Below are positions 14,544 through 21,437 of a DNA stretch of 21,437 nt, piece by piece. The notes under the pieces were generated by a model. The model was not told where the DNA came from and did no database searches. It worked only from the letters and a program-made list of their open reading frames with translations. Source of the DNA: Chitinophagaceae bacterium UBA2793 (GTDB lineage Bacteria; Bacteroidota; Bacteroidia; Chitinophagales; Chitinophagaceae); contig DEHT01000022.1 in NCBI GenBank assembly GCA_002352045.1, forward strand, positions 1 through 21,437, given 5' to 3'. The position numbers and the translations under genes were made by a program. Positions within the stretch are counted from its first letter, which is position 1; each line of letters opens with the position of its first letter.

Positions 14544-15950
14544 TTAATTACTTGCTACTGCCAGCCCTGTATATTGTTTTCCAATTCTTTCTAAAATATA
14601 ACCGCTAATCCAGCCTACATAGGCCTGGCGGGGAAATAATAATTTTTTAGAAGGGTTGATAGTATTGATTTGTTCAATCAATTCATCTAACCAAATGGAA
14701 CCTGCCAGCAATGCTTTTTGATCGTAGGTTTTTATTACCCGTTTAATATTGGCAATGGTTGCATTGGCATCATCGGCATTCATACTTTTACTAAGGTCAG
14801 GTTTAATGAGACTATTAAAATTATTATAAACTTTATCTCTAAAAAGACTAATATCTTTCCCGGATAACTCAACAAAATTTTCATTTATTTTTTCGGGATG
14901 TATTAAGGAAGCTACCGCCCACACTATGCCACCGGACAAATACATGAGGTCTCTTTGCTTAAAATCTTTTTTATTTAAAAACTCATAAACCATTACCCTG
15001 CCTAAGCTATCGTTGATAATTTTTTCTGCTGCGGTTAAAAATGCATCTACACTTATATCCTGCTGATTTTCTACTAAGCGTTGAAACGATTTTGTACCCA
15101 ATGGAAAAGTAACCGGCACAAATACATTTTGTGCATTAAAATATCCACCCTTTGTATTGCCACTGCCAATATCTAACTGGTTAGCCGTAAGCCTGTTTTT
15201 TTGAGGTACAATCCCTTTAAAGCTTAACTCCGATTCCTGGGCAGCCGTTACATAATTGATTTTAATTTTTGCATCCAATTCTTTTGGACGCACCACATTG
15301 GCAAAATATTCTACTTTATTGTATTTATCAAGGTCTTGCTTTAACCCACTGCTAATTACAATATAGGTACGTGCCGATGGTATTTGATAGCGACTCTTTG
15401 CCATATCGTAAAATATTTTGATAGCATCATGAGTTTCTTTTTCTGTTTGATAAGAAAGCATGGCTGCATCGGTATTGATGGATGTGTCTTTAACCAATAT
15501 ATACTCATTGTCGCCGGTTCGGTTAATCTTAAGTTCAATCACACTTAATTTAATTCCTTTACCACCTACTTCAATGCCGGCATACAAATCGCCAATCCCT
15601 TTGGTACTTTTTATTAATGTTTCCACCACATCGGCAATTACGTTAAGCCCCTGCGAACGATACATTTTTGCAGCTTTTTCGTAGTATTCAATTGCTAGTT
15701 TGTTTTGATTGGTTTTGCTGTATAGATTTCCCAGGCCTTCGTGTGCCTGTGCAAGATTGTATGGTTCGTTGCCTGCTTTAGCCTGTTGTAAACTTTTTTT
15801 AAAATATTCTTCAGCAGCATCGTATTGCTGTGCTTCCAATAAAGAAGTGGCTGTTTTCAACAAACGGCTTGTAGGCATTTTAGTTTGAGCAAATGCACAA
15901 TGAATAATTAGTATGGCAATAAACAGCCCAACAATTTTTTTAATCAACAT
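14544..15950 (-). CDS. Exported TPR protein with Ppx/GppA-like (ASKHA) domain
   Basis: This 468-residue protein has a signal peptide (MLIKKIVGLFIAILIIHCAF, then AQ). Two or more TPR helices lie at about 27-105 (QQYDAAEEYFKKSLQQAKAG; NLAQAHEGLGNLYSKTNQNK; LAIEYYEKAAKMYRSQG). From about residue 120 it resembles an exopolyphosphatase/GppA-type actin-fold domain: AGIEVGGKGIKLSVIEL as phosphate-1 motif, VTAAQESELSFKGIV (compare the IxGxEEA motif of Ppx) near 234-248, and LDIGSGNTKGGYF as phosphate-2 motif near 259-271. Known Ppx/GppA enzymes are cytoplasmic, so an exported version joined to TPRs is unusual. The first motif lacks the usual Asp-x-Gly-Ser-Asn, so catalysis is uncertain. A good promoter lies upstream. 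Confidence 0.75.
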   Translation of the reverse strand: MLIKKIVGLFIAILIIHCAFAQTKMPTSRLLKTATSLLEAQQYDAAEEYFKKSLQQAKAGNEPYNLAQAHEGLGNLYSKTNQNKLAIEYYEKAAKMYRSQGLNVIADVVETLIKSTKGIGDLYAGIEVGGKGIKLSVIELKINRTGDNEYILVKDTSINTDAAMLSYQTEKETHDAIKIFYDMAKSRYQIPSARTYIVISSGLKQDLDKYNKVEYFANVVRPKELDAKIKINYVTAAQESELSFKGIVPQKNRLTANQLDIGSGNTKGGYFNAQNVFVPVTFPLGTKSFQRLVENQQDISVDAFLTAAEKIINDSLGRVMVYEFLNKKDFKQRDLMYLSGGIVWAVASLIHPEKINENFVELSGKDISLFRDKVYNNFNSLIKPDLSKSMNADDANATIANIKRVIKTYDQKALLAGSIWLDELIEQINTINPSKKLLFPRQAYVGWISGYILERIGKQYTGLAVASN

Positions 15951-16026
15951 CTCAATCTTTTTAATGTGAAACGATTCTGTTTGTAGTAAATGCTTTTGTT
16001 ACATTTTTCTTCAATGTGAACCGGAA

Positions 16027-16055
16027 CAAATATAAAAATTTAGCACTCCGTCAAA
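16027..16055 (-). promoter_or_regulatory. Promoter of the TPR-Ppx-like gene
   Basis: On the minus strand TTTG (16052-16055) and TATATTTG (16027-16034) are separated by 17 nt, matching the Bacteroidota TTTG-N17-23-TAnnTTTG arrangement. The leader would be about 70 nt. Confidence 0.55.
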
Positions 16056-16172
16056 GGCAATATTTCATCTCAATTGTAAACAGCTTTTCAACAATTATTT
16101 ACAAGGTTCGCCGCTTTTTTGATAAAAGGTAGAAATCGCTGCATGATAAAGGAATAAAGTTTCTCACCCCTT

Positions 16173-17093
16173 GTGAAAAAGTTTAACATCATTTATATTT
16201 ATTTAAACCCGAAATTGAGTCCATTGAAAGAGAATAAAGAAATAAAAGCTTTACTGCACCTGATTGACGATCCGGATGAAGACGTATATAAAACCGTGAG
16301 CGAAAAATTAGTTTCATTTGGAAAAGAAATTATCCCAAACCTTGAACATTTATGGGAAAACATCCACAACGAAGATTTGCAGGAGCGTATTGAGCTACTC
16401 ATTCACCGGGTTCATTTTAGAGATTTAACACAGGAGTTTAGCCAATGGGCACAATACCCAACGGATTTAATAGAAGGAGCTATCATTGTGGCCAAATACA
16501 ATTATCCCGATATGCAGGCCGATACTGTGCGCCAGGAAATTGAAAAAATTCGACGCAATACCTGGCTCGAATTGAACAACTACCTTACACCTATTGAAAA
16601 AATTAACGTAGTCAACAGTATTTTTTATAATTACTACAAGCATAAAGGCGTTGAAATTAGTTACGACAAGCCCGAAGATTTTCTTATCAACAAAACCCTC
16701 GAAAGCCGCAAAGGCAATGCAATCAGCAATGGCATCATTTACTTAGGTCTTTGCCATTTATTGGATATTCCTTTGAGAGCTGTAAATATTCCCAGGCAAT
16801 TTATTTTGGGATATATGCAACACGACTATGAAACGGTGGTTCCTTCGGTAAATCCTGCCGACAATATCGTTTTTTTTGTTGACCCTTTAAACGGACAATT
16901 GTATTCACATAAAGACATTGAAAACTATTTCAAACGACTATCTGTGCCTCCGGTTGCCTCTTACTACCGGCCATTAAACAATAAAAAAGTAATTCAATTT
17001 TTGTTGGATGAATTGGCCAAATGTTTTGATAACGACCGAAACTATTATAAAATGGATGAACTGCTTTCCCTATCCTCCTTACTCGACCAATGA
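16173..17093 (+). CDS. Transglutaminase-like protein, SirB1 family
   Basis: This protein of up to 306 residues resembles the transglutaminase-like fold of the SirB1 group (Transglut_core2). An N-terminal helical part (KEIKALLHLIDDPDEDVYKT, residues 22-41, HEAT-like) precedes the domain with NTWLELNNYLTPIEKINVVN near 149-168, SRKGNAISNGIIYLGLCHLL near 198-217 and DIPLRAVNIPRQFILGYM. The R-x-G-N-x-I-S segment is the family hallmark; biochemical function is not established, and many members may not be enzymes. No ATG opens the frame: GTG at 16173 is given, but TTG at 16215 (SPLKENKE...) would remove an odd hydrophobic lead and may be the true start. Its TGA overlaps the next ATG (ATGA), so it is translationally coupled to the DUF952 gene. 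Confidence 0.82.
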   Translation: MKKFNIIYIYLNPKLSPLKENKEIKALLHLIDDPDEDVYKTVSEKLVSFGKEIIPNLEHLWENIHNEDLQERIELLIHRVHFRDLTQEFSQWAQYPTDLIEGAIIVAKYNYPDMQADTVRQEIEKIRRNTWLELNNYLTPIEKINVVNSIFYNYYKHKGVEISYDKPEDFLINKTLESRKGNAISNGIIYLGLCHLLDIPLRAVNIPRQFILGYMQHDYETVVPSVNPADNIVFFVDPLNGQLYSHKDIENYFKRLSVPPVASYYRPLNNKKVIQFLLDELAKCFDNDRNYYKMDELLSLSSLLDQ

Positions 17094-17383
17094 TTTATCA
17101 TGTAACCACCCAGCAGCTTTGGGATGATGCACAGCAACAAGGCTTTTACGCTCATCCATCTTTACAAAAAGAAGGCTTTATACATAACTGCTCCATGGAG
17201 CAATTACCCGGAGTGCTAGAAAGGTATTACAATGAAGTGCAAGGGTTAATATTGATTCATATCAATGAGGAAAAATTGCAAGCAGTTTTAAAGTATGAAT
17301 TAGCGCCTTCGGTGAATGAAATGTTTCCTCATATTTTTGGTGTTATTAATTTAGAGGCAATTGTTCAAACAGAAGCCTTATGA
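17090..17383 (+). CDS. DUF952 family protein
   Basis: This 97-residue protein matches the DUF952 pattern: MIYHVTTQQLWDDAQQQGFY at the start, LQKEGFIHNCSMEQLPGVLERYY in the middle (the G-F-I-H-x-C/S segment is the most conserved part), then a strand-rich LILIHINEEKL and a C-terminal MFPHIFGVINLEAIV. The fold is related to ADP-ribosyltransferase-like proteins as I recall, but the biochemical role is unknown. The protein is cytoplasmic with no signal. Both ends overlap neighbours through ATGA, giving a tight three-gene unit with the transglutaminase-like and CsaA-like genes. Confidence 0.85.
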   Translation: MIYHVTTQQLWDDAQQQGFYAHPSLQKEGFIHNCSMEQLPGVLERYYNEVQGLILIHINEEKLQAVLKYELAPSVNEMFPHIFGVINLEAIVQTEAL

Positions 17384-17709
17384 TTGACTGGAACCATTTT
17401 GAAAAAATTGATATGAGGGTAGGTACTATCCTGGAAGCAAAGGTTTTTGATGAAGCAAAAAAGCCGGCCTATCAACTCAAAATTGACTTTGGTGAATTAG
17501 GCCTTAAAAATTCTTCTGCACAAATTACAGCCTTGTATCGGCCTGATGAGTTAGTTGGAAAACAAATTATAGCCGTAGTAAATTTTCCTCCAAAGCAAAT
17601 AGCCAATTTTTTTAGTGAATGTTTGGTATTGGGTATTTATAATTCCAATAATGAGGTGGTTATACTTCAACCTAATATGCCTGTGGCAAATGGCTGTAAA
17701 ATTGGCTAA
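17380..17709 (+). CDS. csaA: CsaA-like tRNA-binding-domain protein
   Basis: This 109-residue single-domain protein has the OB-fold tRNA-binding domain also found at the C-terminus of methionyl-tRNA synthetase and in CsaA. Visible features are FEKIDMRVGTILEAKVFDEA near residues 7-26, YQLKIDFGELGLKNSSAQIT (the K-x-S-x-Q-I-T segment is diagnostic), GKQIIAVVNFPPKQIANFFS, and SECLVLGIYN. CsaA is described as a secretion-associated chaperone in Bacillus, and the fold binds tRNA-like RNA; either activity is possible here. It is the last gene of the ATGA-coupled unit. A small AT-rich hairpin (CACTTAA/TTAAGTG, 17722-17741) follows its stop. Confidence 0.88.
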   Translation: MIDWNHFEKIDMRVGTILEAKVFDEAKKPAYQLKIDFGELGLKNSSAQITALYRPDELVGKQIIAVVNFPPKQIANFFSECLVLGIYNSNNEVVILQPNMPVANGCKIG

Positions 17710-17774
17710 ACTCTACATTGACACTTAATTTTATTTAAGTGGATTACAATAAATCGACATTAATCTTATCTTAG

Positions 17775-18281
17775 ATGTCAATGAAAGAAACCGTTTTTTA
17801 TAACAGCCCGGTTGGATATTTAAAACTCACAGCAGAACAAGATGCACTTACAGAAGTGTTGTTTGTAAAAAAAGATGACGAAGAAAAAATATTAGAAAAC
17901 AAAGCTCCATCATCATCAATACTTCAACAAACCATTCAACAATTAAACGATTATTTTTCAGGAAAAAATATTTCATTCAATCTACCCATTCAACAAAACG
18001 GTACAGCATTTCAACAAAAAGTTTGGAAGGCTTTACAAAATATTAAATCGGGCACTACCATTAGTTACCTGGAATTAAGCAAACAATTGGGAGATGTAAA
18101 AGCCATTCGTGCAGTAGGAACGGCCAATGGAAAAAACAATATCGCTATTATTGTTCCCTGCCATAGAGTTATCGGCAGTAATGGAAACCTGGTTGGCTAT
18201 GCCGGTGAATTATGGAGAAAAAAATGGCTGCTGGAGCATGAGGCTAAATATTGCAATGGTGTGCAATCCCTGTTTGAATAA
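17775..18281 (+). CDS. ogt: Methylated-DNA--protein-cysteine methyltransferase
   Basis: This 168-residue repair protein transfers alkyl groups from O6-methylguanine to its own cysteine in a suicide reaction. The acceptor motif IVPCHRVIG places the active Cys at residue 129. The DNA-binding helix-turn-helix includes FQQKVWKALQNIKSGTTISY near 79-98 and the arginine-finger region KAIRAVGTANGKNN near 109-122. The N-terminal domain (about 1-75) is the variable half. The C-terminus GYAGELWRKKWLLEHE is standard. It follows csaA by 65 bp with a small hairpin in the gap, so it may have its own promoter; TATCTTAG just before the start is one mismatch from the -7 consensus. Confidence 0.95.
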   Translation: MSMKETVFYNSPVGYLKLTAEQDALTEVLFVKKDDEEKILENKAPSSSILQQTIQQLNDYFSGKNISFNLPIQQNGTAFQQKVWKALQNIKSGTTISYLELSKQLGDVKAIRAVGTANGKNNIAIIVPCHRVIGSNGNLVGYAGELWRKKWLLEHEAKYCNGVQSLFE

Positions 18282-18333
18282 TTTTAAACTCATACAATAA
18301 CACAGCATCTACACTATTTTGAAATTATTTTTT

Positions 18334-19497
18334 ATGATAAAAAAGTTTGTAATTTTTATTTGTTGGAGCATGGTTTTCATTTCTTGTGCCGGTAAAAAGT
18401 CTGCTCCATCCAAAGCATCAACCATCAACGGAAATGATAGCGGTTCGTTGTATTCCAAATATCAATTAGATAAAATAAAACTGCCCAAGGGGTTTTCAAT
18501 ATCGGTATATGCCGAAGTGCCCAATGCAAGAAGCATGGCATATTCTCCTTCGGGTGTTTTATATGTAGGCAATCGGGCCGGCGATAAAGTATATGCCGTT
18601 ACAGACAATAATAAGGATGGCAAAGCTGATAATGTGTATGTGCTTGCCAAAGGTTTGAATATGCCCAATGGTGTGGCTTTTAAAAATGGAGATTTATATA
18701 TTGCCACAGTTTCCGAAATATTAAAATTGACCAATATTGAAAGTAGGCTTGCCAATCCACCGGCACCCGAAATAGTGTATAATAAATTCCCCAAAGACGA
18801 ACATCATGGTTGGAAGTTTATAGCTTTTGGCCCCGATGAAAAACTGTATGTGCCGGTAGGCGCTCCCTGTAATATTTGCGAAAAGAAAAATCCAGTTTAC
18901 TCAAGCATTACCCGTATGAATGAGGACGGCACAGCAATGGAAGTATTTGCCCATGGCATTCGCAATACGGTAGGCTTTACCTGGCACCCGGTTACAAAAC
19001 ATTTATGGTTTACCGATAATGGCAGAGATATGATGGGTGATGATTTACCCGCAGATGAATTAAACACAGCCCCAAACACAAATATGCATTTTGGCTTTCC
19101 TTATTGCCACCAGGGAAATACACTCGACCCCGAATTTGGGAAAGGCAAAAAATGCGAAGACTATTCAGCACCCGTTCAATTGTTGGGTGCACATGTTGCA
19201 GCCTTGGGCATTCGTTTTTATACCGGTAATATGTTCCCTTCCCAATATGTTAACCAGGCATTTATTGCTGAGCATGGAAGCTGGAACCGAAGCTCACCGG
19301 TTGGGTATAAGGTTTCAATGGTTACATTGGATAGCAATGGAAAAGCATTGAGCAAAACAGATTTTGCAAACGGCTGGCTACAACCCAACGGCATTGTAAT
19401 TGGCCGCCCGGTTGACATTCAATTTTTACCCAACGGAGCAATGCTGGTAAGTGATGATTATAGTGGGGCTATTTATAAAATTGAATATTCAAAATAA
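18334..19497 (+). CDS. PQQ-dependent sugar dehydrogenase-like lipoprotein (sorbosone dehydrogenase family)
   Basis: This 387-residue beta-propeller protein belongs to the soluble PQQ glucose/sorbosone dehydrogenase-like family. Its N-terminus MIKKFVIFICWSMVFISCAG carries a lipobox (ISC), so it is probably lipid-anchored in the envelope. Family features include LPKGFSISVYAEVPNARSMA, NRAGDKVYAVTDNNKDGKAD (acidic calcium-like loop), HHGWKFIAFGPDEKLYVPVG with APCNIC, TDNGRDMMGDDLPADELN, FGFPYCHQG and AEHGSWNRSSPVGYK. No CxxCH heme motif exists, so electrons would pass to a separate carrier. The real substrate is unknown and many homologues are uncharacterised. The ATG at 18334 was chosen; an in-frame TTG five codons earlier adds only a short lead. 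PQQ synthesis genes are not in the window. Confidence 0.88.
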   Translation: MIKKFVIFICWSMVFISCAGKKSAPSKASTINGNDSGSLYSKYQLDKIKLPKGFSISVYAEVPNARSMAYSPSGVLYVGNRAGDKVYAVTDNNKDGKADNVYVLAKGLNMPNGVAFKNGDLYIATVSEILKLTNIESRLANPPAPEIVYNKFPKDEHHGWKFIAFGPDEKLYVPVGAPCNICEKKNPVYSSITRMNEDGTAMEVFAHGIRNTVGFTWHPVTKHLWFTDNGRDMMGDDLPADELNTAPNTNMHFGFPYCHQGNTLDPEFGKGKKCEDYSAPVQLLGAHVAALGIRFYTGNMFPSQYVNQAFIAEHGSWNRSSPVGYKVSMVTLDSNGKALSKTDFANGWLQPNGIVIGRPVDIQFLPNGAMLVSDDYSGAIYKIEYSK

Positions 19498-19599
19498 GAA
19501 AAGAAAAATGTTTTATTTATCTACATTTATAGATTTTCAAAGGCAATTTCCATTTTACTTTAAAAGAAAAATTATCACAGAACAACAAAATTTAAATGA

Positions 19600-20172
19600 A
19601 TGAAAAGACAAAAAATCTTGCTTAAAATATTGTTTGCCTCATTTTTATTTTCATCCTGCAATTTTAGTAAGGGAGTGAAAAAAGATTTAAGCACCGGGCT
19701 TTCGGCATCTTATAACGGATTGAGTATAGAAGATATTTATTTAAGTTCAAACGGTACTAAAATTGCCGAAAACAAAATTACCCTTGGTGAAAAGGTGGAG
19801 ATTATAGTAACCGGAGTAAGTAACTATGTGGTAAAAGATGAAAGAGTTTATCCGGCTTGCAGCATTGTATTAAAAGATAAAACAGGAAAAGAATTATTAA
19901 ACTTAGCCGATGCATTATCCGACAGAAAAAATGGTTTTGCCAAAAATGAAGCTTCCACTTTAACGGCCAGCATCAACACCGGTGAACCCATGATTGCAGG
20001 CGACACTTACCATTTTAGCGCAACCTTTTTCGACAAACTAAAACCCGAAAATGTAATCAATGCAGAAGTAAATATTGTGGCTAAATATAGCTTAGCCACT
20101 CTAAAAACAGCGGGCTGCACTTATTGCAGCCCGCTGTTGTTTATAGTGGCTAAGTTATTCAATAATTATTGA
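19600..20172 (+). CDS. Hypothetical lipoprotein whose frame runs through a terminator
   Basis: This 190-residue protein is not recognised. It begins MKRQKILLKILFASFLFSSC with lipobox FSSC, so Cys20 should be lipidated. The middle is beta-rich and resembles an Ig-like domain: LSIEDIYLSSNGTKIAENKI, LGEKVEIIVTGVSNYVVKDE, CSIVLKDKTGKELLNLADAL, then GEPMIAGDTYHFSATFFDKL and VINAEVNIVAKY. That last strand looks like the natural end of the domain. The frame then continues for about 27 residues (SLATLKTAGCTYCSPLLF...) encoded by a strong terminator hairpin and ends inside the convergent gene. Both other frames hit a stop at this point (CTAA or TTAG near 20081-20095), so loss of the true stop by a small indel, or a sequencing error, is plausible. 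Confidence 0.7.
   Translation: MKRQKILLKILFASFLFSSCNFSKGVKKDLSTGLSASYNGLSIEDIYLSSNGTKIAENKITLGEKVEIIVTGVSNYVVKDERVYPACSIVLKDKTGKELLNLADALSDRKNGFAKNEASTLTASINTGEPMIAGDTYHFSATFFDKLKPENVINAEVNIVAKYSLATLKTAGCTYCSPLLFIVAKLFNNY
20092..20153. terminator. Strong bidirectional terminator with an outer stem
   Basis: The core hairpin has a perfect 13-bp stem (ACAGCGGGCTGCA 20107-20119 with TGCAGCCCGCTGT 20125-20137, loop CTTAT), followed by TGTTT on the plus strand and preceded by A-rich sequence for the minus strand. Outer arms TTAGCCACT (20092-20100) and AGTGGCTAA (20145-20153) can close around it. An alternative partner GTGGCTAA lies at 20077-20084. It separates two convergent genes. Confidence 0.75.
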
Positions 20173-21437
20173 TTCTGAAGTTACCTGTTCCCCTGCTTTA
20201 TTAAATACTGTTAACTGATAATTTCCTGCTGCAATTGTTACCGGTAAATCAATAGTTTTTACCATGGCAGCACCACTAACAGCAACCGATGACCGATGCA
20301 GCACCTGGCCTAAAGTATTACTTAACTGCAACCGATACTCACCCACAGGCTGGTTGGCAAAGCGAACATTCATTTGTTTATCCTTAACAGGATTGGGCTG
20401 AACGGCAATAAAACTGCCCTGCTTCTCGGGAGCCACTTTTACAATGGCACTGTAAGTAATTTCTCCGGCCAGGCCAATGGCTTTAATGCGATAAAAATTA
20501 TCGGCTGCCAATGGGCTCAAATCTGTTTTAGTGTATAGTCTGCTGTTAGAAGCATCCTGGCTGAGGATTCCTGTAAAGTTGATACCATCTGCACTGCGCT
20601 GCACCTGGTAGCTTGCAATATTTATTTCGTTGGTCACCTGCCAATTTACTTTGATACTTCTATCTGCTTGTCGTTGGGCGCTAATACTTACAAAGTTTAC
20701 AGGCAATGGGCCACCCGGTGCTCTAAATACCAACATAAATCTATCTGCCGCTTTGCTTGCGGAATTTGCAGTAGCTTCAAAGTTATAATAGGTACTATCG
20801 CTTAAACTAATGGGGGTTCTTGTATTTAAAAATTTATCTACCAGCTCTGCAATTAATCCGGTGGCATTCAAATTGCGGGGTTCAAAGCTTAAAGTGTATG
20901 CCTGTGTTCTTAAACCACTCAGGTTATAAAAAATAGTATCGGTTTCTATAATCGGCTTTCTTCCTTCTACTATTAATTGACGGCCATTGCTTAAAATACC
21001 CAGGTTCTCAGCGCTGTTCATCATTTTTGAAGCATCTTCCGATCCAATGGAATTGCTATATGCTGCATCATATACAACCCTGTTACCATCGGCAATGTAT
21101 TGATTGGTTCCATGCAACATAGTACTCATCATTACTAAGTCTTCCACTCCTCTTGTTACTAATCGGCTACCGGTTAGTTTATCGTTTTCATCAAAACCTA
21201 TGGTTACATTGCCGGCACCGGCATCGGATTCTATCATAAACGCCTGGCCACTTTGAATTTCGGTGAATGTTCCACCGGGATAAATAACATTTCCACTTGT
21301 TGGAATAGTGGGTGTAGGCACCCAGCCGTTTGAACTACTCATTACTCTATATTGTCCTACGCCATAATTGCCAATTAACTCTGGATCCCACAAATAATAC
21401 GCTGGCTTTACTCTATTAACCACCGAAGTGTTTAGCA
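20155..21437 (-). CDS. T9SS-exported surface protein, C-terminal part (5' end outside window)
   Basis: The visible 427 or so residues are the C-terminal part of a larger secreted protein; the frame is open to the right edge. The N-terminal visible region (YYLWDPELIGNYGVGQYRVM; GGTFTEIQSGQAFMIESDAG; FYNLSGLRTQAYTLSFEPRN) is typical of Bacteroidota cell-surface proteins with beta-sandwich repeats. A fibronectin III-like domain follows (LPVNFVSISAQRQADRSIKV, NWQVTNEINIASYQVQRSAD). The last 80 residues form a type A T9SS sorting domain: QPNPVKDKQMNVRF, VGEYRLQLSNTLGQVLHRS, GNYQLTVFNKAGEQ and ending SESIIIE. The protein is therefore probably exported across the outer membrane by the type IX system and anchored or released. 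Its ligand or enzyme activity cannot be judged from this part. Confidence 0.88.
   Translation of the reverse strand, partial: LNTSVVNRVKPAYYLWDPELIGNYGVGQYRVMSSSNGWVPTPTIPTSGNVIYPGGTFTEIQSGQAFMIESDAGAGNVTIGFDENDKLTGSRLVTRGVEDLVMMSTMLHGTNQYIADGNRVVYDAAYSNSIGSEDASKMMNSAENLGILSNGRQLIVEGRKPIIETDTIFYNLSGLRTQAYTLSFEPRNLNATGLIAELVDKFLNTRTPISLSDSTYYNFEATANSASKAADRFMLVFRAPGGPLPVNFVSISAQRQADRSIKVNWQVTNEINIASYQVQRSADGINFTGILSQDASNSRLYTKTDLSPLAADNFYRIKAIGLAGEITYSAIVKVAPEKQGSFIAVQPNPVKDKQMNVRFANQPVGEYRLQLSNTLGQVLHRSSVAVSGAAMVKTIDLPVTIAAGNYQLTVFNKAGEQVTSESIIIE

Noticed and set aside
18868..18885. Heme c site in the sugar dehydrogenase
   Set aside because: The CNIC segment lacks the following His, so it is not CxxCH.

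Overview
The window is chromosomal DNA from a Bacteroidota bacterium, most likely a Chitinophagaceae-type relative. This rests on AT-rich coding DNA, A-rich translation starts without strong Shine-Dalgarno sites, TAnnTTTG-type -7 promoter boxes, a type IX secretion (T9SS) C-terminal sorting domain, SIMPL and DUF952 proteins, and a class Ia ribonucleotide reductase that closely resembles the animal enzyme. No rRNA, tRNA, CRISPR array, intact IS or phage gene was recognised.

Layout. 1-241: left edge, with a minus-strand scrap resembling a repeat of large surface proteins and a small terminator. 242-1132 (-): TraB/GumN protein. 1258-3392 (+): a three-gene unit of exported helical-repeat protein, ECF sigma factor and single-span anti-sigma-like protein, with 1-nt gaps. 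3755-4840 (+): exported SIMPL-like protein, convergent with a UbiD-family decarboxylase (4875-6713, -). 6714-8134: accessory zone with GC-rich inverted repeats and a 640-bp cassette-like unit holding one lipoprotein gene between perfect 11-bp inverted repeats. 8135-9289 (-): exported serine hydrolase flanked by two same-orientation copies of a non-coding repeat. 9994-13458 (+): nrdB and nrdA. 13632-14069 (+): smpB, followed by a tandem array of three more copies of its own 3' end separated by hairpin elements. 14544-15950 (-): exported TPR plus Ppx/GppA-like protein. 16173-17709 (+): transglutaminase-like, DUF952 and CsaA-like genes with ATGA overlaps. 17775-19497 (+): methylguanine methyltransferase and a PQQ-type sugar dehydrogenase lipoprotein. 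19600-20172 (+): unknown lipoprotein whose frame runs through a strong terminator. 20155-21437 (-): C-terminal part of a T9SS-exported surface protein.

Most genes are housekeeping or envelope functions. The most unusual structure is the smpB 3'-end array (13997-14507): the copies differ only at synonymous third positions or by an in-frame deletion, and the last copy seems to keep the ancestral stop codon and terminator. This suggests serial insertion or duplication at the end of smpB that kept a working C-terminal tail. The cassette-like unit at 7054-7693 is the second most interesting.
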